From positions 124,001-188,000 of the forward strand of contig CP046864.1 in the NCBI GenBank assembly GCA_039640495.1: DNA of 64,000 nucleotides. Direction: 5' to 3'. The translations under genes and the position numbers were made by a program. The notes beneath the pieces are model-generated. The model saw only the letters and a program-made list of their open reading frames with translations, was not told the origin of the DNA and made no database searches. Below, piece after piece: positions 34,050 through 43,459 of this stretch (positions within the stretch are counted from its first letter, which is position 1; each line of letters opens with the position of its first letter). Source of the DNA: Rhodobacteraceae bacterium IMCC1335. Its GTDB lineage: Bacteria; Pseudomonadota; Alphaproteobacteria; Rhodobacterales; Rhodobacteraceae.

Positions 34050-34946
34050 TTAGCGCGTTTTTAGCCCGTTTTCCCGCGCTACAAAATCTACCAAATGGGG
34101 CACGTAATCCTCTGGGCCATCGCCACCCGCGGCCATGGCGCGCGCAAAACTGCTTTTCGCGGCATTTCCAATTGGATTTGCAATGCCCGCCTGATTGGCC
34201 ATGCTTTCGAGATAGCGCAGATCTTTGAGCGCGTTGGTCATGGTGAATTTATGGGCCTCGCGATTGCCATCCAGCGCGTAGCCCATAAAGGTTTGATAAA
34301 ACCCACAATCCATCCGGCTGCCGCGGATCACGCTGTCAAAGCGCTTGGCATCAATTCCCACTTTAGCCCCTAAGGCCAGAGCTTCAGAATACATGGCGGC
34401 ATAGCCCAGCGATAGAAAATTATTCAGCAATTTCATACGGTGGCCATCGCCAACCACGCCGATATGTACGAGCGTTGCGGCCCAGCTTTCGATGACTGGT
34501 TTGATCCGCGCAAAAACCGACTTATCCGCGCCCACCATCGCAGACAGCGCGCCCTCTTCTGCTTGCACTGGCGTGCCCCCTAACGGGGCATCCACCATAT
34601 GAATGCGCTTTGATTTCAAATTTTCCGCCAGTTTTTGGGTGGAGGTGGGGTCGGATGTTGAGCAATCGATGATAACGGCGTTTTGTGAAAGATAAGGGGT
34701 GAGTTCGGCGATAATTTGTTCGACCTGAGGCGAGCCTGGGGCACAGATGAACACCAGTGTTGAGCTTTTGGCCAGCTCTTTTAAGCTGCCGGCTTCATGC
34801 GCGCCCAGCGACATTAGATTTTCAACCGGCGCGCGGTTTTTATGCGCTATTACGGTTAAAGGATATCCCGCGCGTAAAATATTTTTGGCCATGCCATGGC
34901 CCATCAGGCCCACGCCGATAAATCCAACTTTTTCGTTTTGCTGCAT
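34050..34946 (-). CDS. 3-hydroxyisobutyrate dehydrogenase-family NAD(P) oxidoreductase
   Basis: A 298-residue beta-hydroxyacid dehydrogenase. The Rossmann motif is VGFIGVGLMGHGMAKNILRA (residues 7-26), the substrate-binding segment DAPLGGTPVQAEEGALSAMVG (about 120-140) and the catalytic Lys in GDGHRMKLLNNFLSLG (about residue 172). Relatives act on 3-hydroxyisobutyrate, tartronate semialdehyde, sulfolactaldehyde or gamma-hydroxybutyrate. The sulfonate genes at 10-17 kb make a sulfolactaldehyde-type role conceivable, but they are far away and this is only a guess. AGAGG precedes the ATG. The CcsR-like sRNA lies upstream on the same strand. Confidence 0.8.
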   Translation of the reverse strand: MQQNEKVGFIGVGLMGHGMAKNILRAGYPLTVIAHKNRAPVENLMSLGAHEAGSLKELAKSSTLVFICAPGSPQVEQIIAELTPYLSQNAVIIDCSTSDPTSTQKLAENLKSKRIHMVDAPLGGTPVQAEEGALSAMVGADKSVFARIKPVIESWAATLVHIGVVGDGHRMKLLNNFLSLGYAAMYSEALALGAKVGIDAKRFDSVIRGSRMDCGFYQTFMGYALDGNREAHKFTMTNALKDLRYLESMANQAGIANPIGNAAKSSFARAMAAGGDGPEDYVPHLVDFVARENGLKTR

Positions 34947-35091
34947 GTCAACCTCTTACCTGAAATTTTCTCTGAGCATTAATCGTTAAATCAGGTGGCA
35001 TCGCAAGGGTTTCTTGCGCCTAGAGGCGATTGCCTGTGCCCTCGTATATGGGGTTAACGCACAGCATATCCTTGATATATAGCGCCTCGCC

Positions 35092-35121
35092 AAAAAAAAG
35101 AGACGCTATTTCTAGCGTCTC
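35092..35121 (-). terminator. Rho-independent terminator of the sRNA
   Basis: GAGACGCTA and TAGCGTCTC form a 9-bp stem with a GAAA loop, followed directly by eight T on the minus strand. It lies about 330 bases beyond the stop of the methyltransferase gene at 35454, too far to be that gene's simple terminator. It therefore supports a separate short transcript. Confidence 0.85.
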
Positions 35122-35190
35122 GATATACCGAATAATCTGGGAGGATATATTTTCGGTTTTTACGATCTGGGAGGAGGTAGACCGTGACTA
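35092..35190 (-). ncRNA. CcsR/cuckoo-type small RNA with two anti-Shine-Dalgarno loops
   Basis: Read on the minus strand there are three hairpins in a row. Hairpin 1 (35185-35162) has a 7-bp stem ACGGUCU/AGAUCGU around the loop ACCUCCUCCC. Hairpin 2 (35157-35127) has a 6-bp stem ACCGAA/UUCGGU around a loop containing UCCUCCC. Hairpin 3 (35121-35100) is a perfect 9-bp stem with a GAAA loop followed by eight T (35099-35092), a textbook Rho-independent terminator. Two stem-loops exposing CCUCCUCCC followed by a terminator is the description of the CcsR RNAs of Rhodobacter sphaeroides and the wider alphaproteobacterial cuckoo RNA family. In Rhodobacter these are stress-induced and affect C1 metabolism. 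The 5' end is not fixed by the sequence (about 35190-35200). Upstream DNA shows TATGTT as a weak -10. No DUF1127 gene, often found beside these RNAs, is seen. Confidence 0.75.
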
Positions 35191-35199
35191 TTTTCTAAC

Positions 35200-35453
35200 A
35201 TATTTTTCTGCACTGCAGAAATGTTTATTTTGAATTGCTGCTATGCAGAAAAATCATGGCTCATGCATGATCATCTGCGGTTTTGTGCAGATATGGGAAG
35301 AAATGCCTTAATTTTATGCAGCGCAAGCTTTTATCTGGGTATGGGCGGTTTTGGCGCGCAAGCTTTCGGCTGGATCTGCTGCGCGGGTCGTCGCTGGGGT
35401 GCAGAATTGTGCTTTAGTAGCCTATGCGGAGTACTGGCTCAGCCCCTTGTTTT
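35200..35453. other. intergenic region with nested inverted repeats upstream of the sRNA
   Basis: Between the methyltransferase stop and the sRNA, I see TTCTGCA-C-TGCAGAA near 35207-35221 and ATCTGC/GCAGAT around 35274-35292. Two near-copies of AAGCTTGCGC on the minus strand lie about 40 bases apart. These may be regulatory or may fold in a longer sRNA precursor. A 78-codon frame on the plus strand here does not look like a real protein. Confidence 0.35.
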
Positions 35454-36506
35454 TTAAGTGATGAGGTATAAAGAATTGAGTGGATGCTTGATATCAATTT
35501 TCCGCACTTCAGAAAATCCGGCCTCGGCGCAGAGATTGCGCAACACAGAATCGGATAGACCTACCGTTCCCATACCCTCGCCGCCCTGCCACATCGAAGT
35601 GGTCATACAAAAATGCAGACTGATGCCCAATTTAAACACGCCATACGGGCCTGAATTATCAACCGGATCTTCTGTGGCTTCGATATCCATCAGCAAAAAC
35701 ATTCCATCCTTGGCCATAGACTGTTTGAGGGTTTTCAAGCCAAGCGCAGGGTTGGGCAGATCGTGAATTAAATCAAATGTGGCCACAATATCATATTGGC
35801 CCGGGCTGCCTTCTTCCATGTTCCAATGTTGAAACGTGATATTACTGTCAACGCCAGCCTCTTTTGCGTTGAGGCTGGCCTGTTCTATATTTGGCAAGAA
35901 TGCATCATAGCCAATAAACTCTGACTCGGGAAATAGCTTCGCCAACTCAATCGTGGACCTGCCCGTACCGCAGCCAAAATCGGCAAATCTGGCGCCTTTT
36001 TTTAAGCGCTGCGTCAACGCTGGGATATGGGGCAACCAATCTTTTACCAAGAAATTACGATAGCGCGCGCAGCCCGTGTGATCCAGCGCCTGCCAAAGCG
36101 CTGGCGGATAATCTTCAAACCCGACGCCGCCACCAGATTTGAAGGCCTCGCGCAGCTTCTCATAGGGCAATAACGCGCTGTTCAGCAATTTAAAGGCGCC
36201 ATATTGGGCAAAGCGGCCGCCTTCTTCCACCAATAGCTGTGCTTGATCTGGGCTTAGCCAAGCTTCGCGCGTGGTTTTATCGAACATCACATAGCCGCTG
36301 AGCACGATCCCGTGCAGCCATTCGCGAACATAACGTTCGTTTAACTGCAGGCGCGTTGCCAGTTGCGCTGAGGTAGAGCGCCCGTGTTCGTGCAAATCTT
36401 TAAAAAGCCCCAGTTCAATGCCAAGACTGCACAGCCGCACTGAGACGGCCCCCGCCATATCCCTTCCGGCTTGTTCCAACAGGGCTTTGGGTTTTGTATC
36501 GCTCAT
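35454..36506 (-). CDS. SAM-dependent methyltransferase with N-terminal winged helix
   Basis: A 350-residue class I methyltransferase. Residues 1-95 look like the winged-helix dimerisation domain seen in O-methyltransferases (TSAQLATRLQLNERYVREWL). The SAM site is FADFGCGTGRSTIELAKLF (about 171-189) with an acidic residue at the end of the next strand (EFIGYDAF), followed by motif FDLIHDL. The second half has a His-rich substrate region (LGISLHFCMTTSMWQGGEGM). Bacterial homologues are conserved but mostly unassigned; a small-molecule O- or N-methyltransferase is likely. It stands alone on the minus strand, upstream of the sRNA region. Confidence 0.72.
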   Translation of the reverse strand: MSDTKPKALLEQAGRDMAGAVSVRLCSLGIELGLFKDLHEHGRSTSAQLATRLQLNERYVREWLHGIVLSGYVMFDKTTREAWLSPDQAQLLVEEGGRFAQYGAFKLLNSALLPYEKLREAFKSGGGVGFEDYPPALWQALDHTGCARYRNFLVKDWLPHIPALTQRLKKGARFADFGCGTGRSTIELAKLFPESEFIGYDAFLPNIEQASLNAKEAGVDSNITFQHWNMEEGSPGQYDIVATFDLIHDLPNPALGLKTLKQSMAKDGMFLLMDIEATEDPVDNSGPYGVFKLGISLHFCMTTSMWQGGEGMGTVGLSDSVLRNLCAEAGFSEVRKIDIKHPLNSLYLIT

Positions 36507-36664
36507 CAGCTTGTTTCCTCGGGTTTTGCGGGTCTGCTCTGGCTAAAGGCATGGGGAGGGGTTGAGCCGCCGACGCGCCGTTACATCTGCCATGCCATAT
36601 TATCAATTTTGGGTATTGTGTTAAGAATATATTTGCAAAATTCCGCAGCGTTTTTTGCGCAGCT

Positions 36665-37600
36665 TTAGAGGTGAAGCTCTTCTAGATAGGGTGGGTTACA
36701 TCCCGCGCGTTCGCAGTTCAGCGCCGCCGCTGTTGCGGCGATTTCTAACAGGCTTTGCACATTCTCAGAGCTTAAGGACGAAAGCGCCTTATGCGTGTCC
36801 CAGCCATTTTTGGTGATCTGCGCGATTAAAGTGCCCATAAAAGTGTCGCCCGCCCCCACCGTATCGGCCAGTGGGGATGCTAGGCGCGCAGGCACCGTAA
36901 TTTTGTGCTGCGCGGTGGCGCCGATCGCGCCCTCTTGGCCCATTGTCAGCACCAGCAATGCGGCATTGCTCAGCGCGCGGATTTTTTCAAATGCCTCAAG
37001 CAAAGGCAGCTCTGGAAGCAGATAGGCCAGATCTTCATCGCTCAGCTTGACCAGTGTTGCCGAGCCCAATAGCCGCAACACGCGCTCTACATATTCCGCT
37101 TTATTGGCAATCAATCCCGGCCTCGCATTGGGATCTAGGCAGGTCATCATGCCTTTTTCAGCGCAGCTTTCAAAAAACGCCTCCCAGGCTTGGGCGTCCG
37201 CACCGGTGATCAAGGCCAAAGAGCCAATATGAAACGCCGTTGCCTTGGCGGGGCAAGTCTCGATCAATTGCTGATAAGATATCTGGCGTTCCGCTGTGCC
37301 CTCGCGGTAGAATTGATAGCTTGGAATGCCATCTGCAAGCGATACCACCGCCAGCGATGTTGGTTGCGACACGCGCTGTGCGGCCAAGGCAATATTATCC
37401 TGTGCCAGGCGCGCTGCCAGCATTGCCCCTAAAGCATCTTCTGAAACGGGCGTCATATAGGTTACATCTTGGCCTTGGCGGGCTGTCGCTATCGCGCAGT
37501 TGTAACAGGAACCGCCTGGAATGGCCTGGTACAAAGCCGCCCCATCCGGCGCGTCGGTTTGTACAAAGTCAATCAGGTTCTCTCCACCCACAAGAATCAT
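36665..37600 (-). CDS. PfkB-family carbohydrate kinase (fructokinase-like)
   Basis: A 311-residue ribokinase-fold sugar kinase. It opens MILVGGENLIDFVQ, has the substrate-binding GGSCYNCAIATARQG (about 29-43) and ends with the anion hole and catalytic base in DTVGAGDTFMGTLI (about 246-259). Known relatives phosphorylate fructose, ribose, 2-keto-3-deoxygluconate or similar sugars with ATP. The N-terminal GG and the two-cysteine SCYNCA segment suit fructokinases, but the substrate is uncertain. No sugar transporter is adjacent. Confidence 0.75.
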   Translation of the reverse strand: MILVGGENLIDFVQTDAPDGAALYQAIPGGSCYNCAIATARQGQDVTYMTPVSEDALGAMLAARLAQDNIALAAQRVSQPTSLAVVSLADGIPSYQFYREGTAERQISYQQLIETCPAKATAFHIGSLALITGADAQAWEAFFESCAEKGMMTCLDPNARPGLIANKAEYVERVLRLLGSATLVKLSDEDLAYLLPELPLLEAFEKIRALSNAALLVLTMGQEGAIGATAQHKITVPARLASPLADTVGAGDTFMGTLIAQITKNGWDTHKALSSLSSENVQSLLEIAATAAALNCERAGCNPPYLEELHL

Positions 37601-37779
37601 ATGAACTTTCCTTCTTTCTAGTCGTCAGCCCGTATCATTGGAAACGCTTGCGGCCTTAGGGGCATTATAATCGTACTGGCTTAATAAGCCTTCCAAATGA
37701 GCAACGCCAGAGCGGATTTATGATCTGCAGCATTGAGCTTGGATCTTTGCCACCCGAGCCAGCTGGCTGTCAAACCCCG

Positions 37780-39171
37780 TTACAAAGCCGCTAAAAACTT
37801 GGACACTTCTTGTTGAAACACTGGCCACCCCGCATCTTGTTCCAAAATAAGATGGTTTTTTGAATCAAGCGGCACAAAGCGGGCATTGGGCATTTTATCT
37901 GCCATTATCTGGGATTGATCCATCGGCACGCGTTGATCGCCGCGGCTATGCATGATCAATGTTGGCAGGGTGATCTGGCCTAAGCGGTTGGTCACATCAA
38001 TTTCTGCATTCACGCGCGAGATTGCGGCCGCTTTTTCTGCGCTGGTGCTCAGTTGCATCAATTGATCAAACGAATCTTTTTCTGCCTGGTTCGAATCGGG
38101 AATCATAGTATTTGCAAAAAACTGCCGGAAGGCTGGGATATCAGAGTCCCACCCGGTTTGAATCATTTGAATTTCCAAGTCAGTTTGCGACGGATTGGCG
38201 GATGATCGCTTATTGGCGCCTTGCGCGAACCCGCCTAAGAAAATTAAACCCTTGACGCGCTCGGGATGGCGATAGGCAAATTCAATCGCCGAGGCGCAGC
38301 CTTGCGAAACGCCAAAGAGCACGCATTTTTCATCTTGAATGGTGTTTGAGACGGCCATGATATCATCCACAAACGCGTCAAATGATATTGTTTCCGGGTG
38401 GCGCTCTGACAGCCCATTACCGCGTTGATCAAAGCGCAGCAATTGATGCTCAGAAGAGAGGTTTTCGAAAATATGGCGCCATAACGGGCTGCGCCAATCT
38501 GCATCCAGATGCGTTACAAAATTTGGCGATTTTAAAAGCACCGGGCCCTGCCCCAAACTGGCCATGGCAATTGCGCAGCCATCGGCACTTGTACAATAGC
38601 TGATTTGCTGATGGAGCTGTTTTCCCAAAATTGCGATGCTCGGATGGCTGGGATTAAAATCTGGCGCGCTCATGAAGCATGCGATCGGACGGTCTATATT
38701 TTTAAGCCGTTGAAGACCTTGGGCATCAAAGGCCTGTTGCGCCTGCGCTGACATTTTGCTCAGGCAATGCTCAGAGGTGCAGATAGATCCCGGTTTTGAA
38801 ATACTTTCTAACCGCGAGGCGATATTGACGGTCGATCCGAAAACATCCCCTTCCAATTCTATAACTGGCCCATGATGCAGGCCAATCCGATACACGAAAA
38901 TATCGCTATTGGGATCTTCATCGCAAAAGGCTTTCACGCCGCTTAACAACGCGGTTGCAAAATCAAACCCATCCTGAGCAGCCTCAAAAAGGCATAAAAA
39001 CCCATCCCCGGTGGTTTTAATCAAGCGTCCGTTATGGCGGGTTAAAAGCGGATGAAGCAGCTTGGTATGTAGGGTTTGTTGGCGCGTGATGACGCGGTGT
39101 TCATCCCTCTCAACCAGCCGCGAGAAGCCAACAATATCCGAAAATAAAACGGTTTTTTCCTGCGTGTCCAT
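37780..39171 (-). CDS. Class III nucleotide cyclase fused to an alpha/beta hydrolase
   Basis: A 463-residue two-domain protein. Residues 1-170 form a cyclase homology domain starting almost at the N-terminus: metal Asp in LFSDIVGFSR (about 9-18), second Asp in IKTTGDGFLCLF (about 51-62), and the catalytic Asn and Arg in GSTVNIASRLES (about 112-123). From about residue 190 an alpha/beta hydrolase follows, with nucleophile in FGVSQGCASA, Asp in HSRGDQRVP and His in DSKNHLIL. Such fusions are known in rhizobia and mycobacteria; the hydrolase may sense or cleave a ligand that controls cyclic-nucleotide synthesis. All core cyclase residues are present. It is encoded 92 bases after a second cyclase gene on the same strand. 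Confidence 0.8.
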   Translation of the reverse strand: MDTQEKTVLFSDIVGFSRLVERDEHRVITRQQTLHTKLLHPLLTRHNGRLIKTTGDGFLCLFEAAQDGFDFATALLSGVKAFCDEDPNSDIFVYRIGLHHGPVIELEGDVFGSTVNIASRLESISKPGSICTSEHCLSKMSAQAQQAFDAQGLQRLKNIDRPIACFMSAPDFNPSHPSIAILGKQLHQQISYCTSADGCAIAMASLGQGPVLLKSPNFVTHLDADWRSPLWRHIFENLSSEHQLLRFDQRGNGLSERHPETISFDAFVDDIMAVSNTIQDEKCVLFGVSQGCASAIEFAYRHPERVKGLIFLGGFAQGANKRSSANPSQTDLEIQMIQTGWDSDIPAFRQFFANTMIPDSNQAEKDSFDQLMQLSTSAEKAAAISRVNAEIDVTNRLGQITLPTLIMHSRGDQRVPMDQSQIMADKMPNARFVPLDSKNHLILEQDAGWPVFQQEVSKFLAAL

Positions 39172-39263
39172 ATCACCCTACAGAGTTATGTTATGGGGCA
39201 AGCGCCGGTGCATTTGGCTGTTTGTCACCAGCCTTTGCGACATATGCCCGCTATCGTGAAAAT

Positions 39264-40241
39264 TTAGGCAATATTTTCTTCCGGTTGCGGTTCTGAAAGT
39301 TCATCAATGATCTTTTTAAGGGCTTCCAATTCTTCCAGATCCAGCGGATGTTTTGTAAGCTTTAACTGAAAATTCTCACCTTCAAAATTCTTTGTTTCAG
39401 CACGGGACATATCACTAATATCAACCTCATAGGCGATCACACCGCGCTCTAACCCTTTCAATTCAAGCTGTTGGGGGGCGTCAAAGCTAAAATAGTCTTT
39501 CACTTGAAAATAGGTTTCCTCAGAGACCAATATTCCTGATGGCGTTGCAGCGCTTTCCAAACGCGAGGCCAAATTAACTGCAGCGCCCACCACGGTATAA
39601 TCAAGCCGGTCTTCACTGCCGAAATTGCCCACGGTGCAATATCCGGTATTGATCCCAACGCGGATTTCTAAATCTTTTTTTAAGCCGAAATGTTTGCTCC
39701 AATAACCCCATAATTCGGCCATTCGTTGTTGCATTTCAACCGCCATCGCTACACATCTTCGGGCATCTTCCTCAATTCCGAAGCTTTCCGGATCGCCAAA
39801 GAAAATCATGATCGCATCACCGATATATTTATCAATTGTTGCGCCATGTTTTAGCGCGATCTGCGACATTTCGTTTAAATAGAAATTTAATAACGCGGTA
39901 AGCTCTTCGGATTCCAATTTGTCAGAAATGGCCGTAAAATTTACAATATCAGAGAAAAATACAGTGATTTTTTTACGGTAGCTTTTTACCTCAACATTCT
40001 GTTTGCCGCTAAAGATCGATTCATAAATTTGGGGCGACAGGTATTTTGCCAATTGCCCCGATACGTCTTCCATTTGCTGGGTTTTTAACTGCGCCTCAGC
40101 CTTTGCGTCTTCGGCAACCTTTTTTTGTTTTTCCAACTGGGTTGCCAGTGACTTACGCAAATTGGCTTCTAAGCGTAGCCGTGAAAGTTCCTTCTTCAGG
40201 TCTTTCAATTCTGTTTCTTGGTCTTTAGGCGTTTCAGTCAC
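39264..40241 (-). CDS. Class III adenylate/guanylate cyclase with N-terminal coiled coil
   Basis: A 325-residue protein. Residues 1-75 are highly charged with heptad-like spacing (ELKDLKKELSRLRLEANLRK), probably a coiled coil that dimerises the enzyme. The cyclase domain carries metal Asp in VFFSDIVNFTAIS, the second Asp in KYIGDAIMIFFGDP, and the catalytic Asn/Arg in GAAVNLASRLES after LDYTVVG. All residues for catalysis are present. No membrane span or receiver domain is visible, so input may come from a partner protein. It is divergent from the hybrid kinase operon starting at 40.7 kb. Confidence 0.85.
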   Translation of the reverse strand: MTETPKDQETELKDLKKELSRLRLEANLRKSLATQLEKQKKVAEDAKAEAQLKTQQMEDVSGQLAKYLSPQIYESIFSGKQNVEVKSYRKKITVFFSDIVNFTAISDKLESEELTALLNFYLNEMSQIALKHGATIDKYIGDAIMIFFGDPESFGIEEDARRCVAMAVEMQQRMAELWGYWSKHFGLKKDLEIRVGINTGYCTVGNFGSEDRLDYTVVGAAVNLASRLESAATPSGILVSEETYFQVKDYFSFDAPQQLELKGLERGVIAYEVDISDMSRAETKNFEGENFQLKLTKHPLDLEELEALKKIIDELSEPQPEENIA

Positions 40242-40708
40242 AGATTTTTCCTCGCACCATGGTTTTAAATTGGGCCAAAGCTGGAATGGTTATATAAATT
40301 GGTTTTGCCGCTTTACGACTTTGGTTTCACAACAGTATTCAGCAAGTCGCAGGTTGTGACAACATTCTAATTGTTCGATTTGATAAACAGACAAGAATAT
40401 TGAAACAAAGACCAAGTTAAATCAGCTGTTTCGAATAATAATTCAGCAATTTTGCTGATATCTTGCACAAGATCAGGGGGAATTATTCAACCCTAGAGAA
40501 ACCACCTATCCTTACTCTTTTCTCATAGGAAGAATTTTTTACAATTAAACCAATTTTGAAAAATCTTTTGCTGAGTTTTGGTTTTCTTTGATTGGATATG
40601 ACCCAAGGGAATTTGGTTTCCCCATAGACAGGTTAAAATAATCTTCGTTAATCTAGATCTTAAAACGTGGGTGACGTTTGTAATGTGAAAACGGGCGGGA
40701 TGGATAAG
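40242..40708. promoter_or_regulatory. divergent promoter region of the cyclase island
   Basis: About 465 AT-rich bases between the coiled-coil cyclase gene (minus) and the hybrid kinase gene (plus). No gene, strong hairpin or clear palindrome stands out. Presumably both promoters lie here. Confidence 0.4.
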
Positions 40709-43459
40709 ATGGACTCTCTAGAAAAATCAGATTTGAACGCAGTTTTAATTGAAAGTTTGGACACTCTTCCAAGCGGCGTATGCGTTTGGACAGAAGATGA
40801 TCGCCTGGTTTTCGTAAATCGATTTTTCAACGAACTTCAAAAAGAGGTTGGGGTGTCTCTCGAACCGGGCATCTCACGCGTAGAAGTTGTGCGACAAAAT
40901 ATTGATTGTGGATTTTTAAAGTTACCTCCCGATTTGGATATTGAGGCCTATCTGCGGCAGAGTAAGGCCGATATGTATGCCCAAGATGGGGGCTCGCGGA
41001 TCGAGCTGCCTCTGCGCGATGGCGGGGTGCTGCTATTGACCAATAAGCCTTTGAGCTCGGGCAATTACCTGCAGCTCTATACCGATATCACCACGCTTAA
41101 AAAGCATGAGGCCGAGCTGGAAGATAAAGAGCGGCGTTATGTCGGGGTAACGCATGCGCTGAATGCATTTGTCTTCGAATGGAATATTGAAACTGGCCAG
41201 ACCAGCTTTTCAATCCCCGAAGGCGTTGGGCCGGCGGCTGAAAAAAATATGAGCAGGCTGCAAATGGATCGTTTGGATGCTGTGTTTGAAGAAGATCGTG
41301 CGGCGTATAAATCCGCGATGATCGCGCATTTTAAAAAGCAAACCCCGCTATTTTCATGCGATCACCGAACTCGCTCGGATACAGGCCAATTGAATTGGTA
41401 CCGCACGCGCGGCAAAGCCCTTTGGAATGAACAGGGGCGCGCGGTCAAATTCTATGGGTTGGTTGAAAATATCGATGATCAAAAGAAAATACAGCTGCGC
41501 ATGGCAGATATTGAAAAACGCTCGCAGGATGTTTTGAACAGTATTTCAGCCGGGATCATGGTCTGGGATGCCAAGGATCATTTGGTCTGGGTGAATAAGT
41601 TTTTTGATCGCTTCGGCGTGCCGCTCGAACCTGGGCAACCCTATGTTCACGAAACTGGAAAGCTTGTTGATGGGGGCATTTTTTCTTTGGATGAAGGGGT
41701 TGATAAGCAAGAATTTTTAAAAGACCGAGTGGCGCAACGCCAGGCGTTGACCGGAACGGCTATAAATTTGCTGCCACGCATGGCAGATGGGTCGCATCTT
41801 CAAATCACCAGTAAACGCCTGGAAGATGGCGGCATGGTGCAAGTGTTCGTAGATGTGAGTGAATTGACCAACCGTGAGGAAGAGCTGAATAATTTGGTGG
41901 AAGAGCTCAACACAGCCAAACAAGCAGCGGATGCGGCCAACCAAACGAAAAGTCAGTTTTTGGCCAATATGAGCCATGAATTGCGCACCCCATTAAACGC
42001 CATTATTGGCCTTACTGAAATGTTGAAGGAAGATTGTGTTGATGATGGGTTGGAGGATTTTATCGAGCCGCTTGACCGTGTCTTTAGCGCCGGCAAGCAT
42101 TTGCTGACGCTGATCAATGATGTTCTAGACCTATCAAAAATTGAGGCGGGCAAAGTCGAGTTATATAATGAGACATTCGAATTAGAGCCTTTGCTGCAAG
42201 GCGTAATTCAAACCACCCAAACGCTGGTCGAACAAAATAATAATGAAATTGCTTTAACTTTCTTGGAGCCGATCGATGAGGTGACAAATGATCAAACGCG
42301 GATAAAGCAGATTTTTCTGAATTTGATTTCCAACGCCACCAAATTTACCGAAAATGGCCAAATATCTTTGACCGTCAGCCGGCAATCCACGCCGCAAGGC
42401 GATTTGGTCAAAGTGGATGTTGCCGATACCGGCATTGGCATGGATGAAGAACAGGTGGGCCGTTTGTTCAATGCTTTTGTACAAGCCGACAGTTCGACCA
42501 CCCGCAAATATGGCGGAACCGGCTTGGGGCTCACCATTTCAAAGCAGCTTGCGCAGCTGATGGGTGGGGATGTCATCGTGCAGAGCGAAAAGGGCAAAGG
42601 CACGGTATTTACCGCAAGTTTCGCGTTGAACAATGCTGGGCATATGCGTACCGAAAACGCCAGCGCTGAACCTTTGATAACGCGGGTGATCTCCGGCGGT
42701 GAACCAACGGGTCAGAAAGTGCTTATCATCGATGATGATCCAACGATCAGTGCGTTGATGCAGCGGCAACTGGTCAAAAACGGCTATGCGGTGCTTATCG
42801 CCAGATCGGGCAAGGAAGGCCTGTCTTTGGCCAAAACCCACCAGCCCGATGTGATCACCTTGGATATTTTGATGCCAGAGATTGACGGATGGTCAACGCT
42901 TCGAGCGTTGAAGGCCGATCCCGAAAGTCGCCATATCCCAGTGATTATGGCGTCGATTTTGGATGAAAAAAACAAAGGCTTTGCCTTGGGTGCGGCAGAT
43001 TTTCTATCCAAGCCGATCGAGCGGGATTATCTTATTTCTTCGGTGCAACGGCTTATCGGCCAGAAAAAAGCCGCGACCATCTGCGTGATCGAAGATGATC
43101 AAGAACTGCGCTTTACCGTGAAAGAAATCCTAGAAAAAACCGGCGCGACAGTGCTTGAGGCGGGCCATGGGAAAGAGGCGTTTTCTGTCTTGGAAAACCA
43201 CAATGCACTGCCCGATTTGATTTTGCTTGATCTGTTGATGCCCGTGATGAACGGGTTTGAGTTTCTGCAAAAGCTGCAGGCAACCAAGTTTAAATCAATC
43301 CCGGTTTTGGTGTTGACAGGTGCGGATCTAAGCTCGGAAGAGCGCAATATTTTATCGCAGGAAACCTTGCGCGTGATTGAAAAAAATACTGAAAGCGTGG
43401 CGCTTATTGCCGATGATATTGCGCAAGCGATTGGAACGATCAGCGGGGCGATGCGCTGA
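40709..43459 (+). CDS. PAS-containing hybrid histidine kinase with two receiver domains
   Basis: A soluble sensor kinase of about 916 residues. Three PAS-type regions cover roughly residues 15-125, 140-255 and 275-385; the first and third are similar, each with a DTLPSGVCVW or NSISAGIMVW opening. Then come a coiled coil, the HisKA box MSHELRTPLNAI with His423, an ATPase domain (NLISNATKFTENGQ, DTGIGMDEEQVGRLF, GGTGLGLTISKQL) and two receivers with phospho-Asp in ITLDILMPEIDGW and LILLDLLMPVMNGF. No membrane segment or HPt domain is seen. ATG at 40709 has GGGCGGGA eight bases upstream; ATG 40700 and GTG 40667 are alternatives. Its stop overlaps the next receiver gene. Confidence 0.88.
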   Translation: MDSLEKSDLNAVLIESLDTLPSGVCVWTEDDRLVFVNRFFNELQKEVGVSLEPGISRVEVVRQNIDCGFLKLPPDLDIEAYLRQSKADMYAQDGGSRIELPLRDGGVLLLTNKPLSSGNYLQLYTDITTLKKHEAELEDKERRYVGVTHALNAFVFEWNIETGQTSFSIPEGVGPAAEKNMSRLQMDRLDAVFEEDRAAYKSAMIAHFKKQTPLFSCDHRTRSDTGQLNWYRTRGKALWNEQGRAVKFYGLVENIDDQKKIQLRMADIEKRSQDVLNSISAGIMVWDAKDHLVWVNKFFDRFGVPLEPGQPYVHETGKLVDGGIFSLDEGVDKQEFLKDRVAQRQALTGTAINLLPRMADGSHLQITSKRLEDGGMVQVFVDVSELTNREEELNNLVEELNTAKQAADAANQTKSQFLANMSHELRTPLNAIIGLTEMLKEDCVDDGLEDFIEPLDRVFSAGKHLLTLINDVLDLSKIEAGKVELYNETFELEPLLQGVIQTTQTLVEQNNNEIALTFLEPIDEVTNDQTRIKQIFLNLISNATKFTENGQISLTVSRQSTPQGDLVKVDVADTGIGMDEEQVGRLFNAFVQADSSTTRKYGGTGLGLTISKQLAQLMGGDVIVQSEKGKGTVFTASFALNNAGHMRTENASAEPLITRVISGGEPTGQKVLIIDDDPTISALMQRQLVKNGYAVLIARSGKEGLSLAKTHQPDVITLDILMPEIDGWSTLRALKADPESRHIPVIMASILDEKNKGFALGAADFLSKPIERDYLISSVQRLIGQKKAATICVIEDDQELRFTVKEILEKTGATVLEAGHGKEAFSVLENHNALPDLILLDLLMPVMNGFEFLQKLQATKFKSIPVLVLTGADLSSEERNILSQETLRVIEKNTESVALIADDIAQAIGTISGAMR

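Noticed and set aside
35092..35121. Terminator of the methyltransferase gene at 35454
   Set aside because: It lies about 330 bases past that stop and directly follows two CCUCC-loop hairpins, which fits a separate sRNA better.
35221..35457. 78-codon plus-strand frame in the gap beside the methyltransferase gene
   Set aside because: Cys/Trp-rich, no ribosome binding site, runs into the convergent gene's stop; looks like a chance frame in non-coding DNA near the sRNA.
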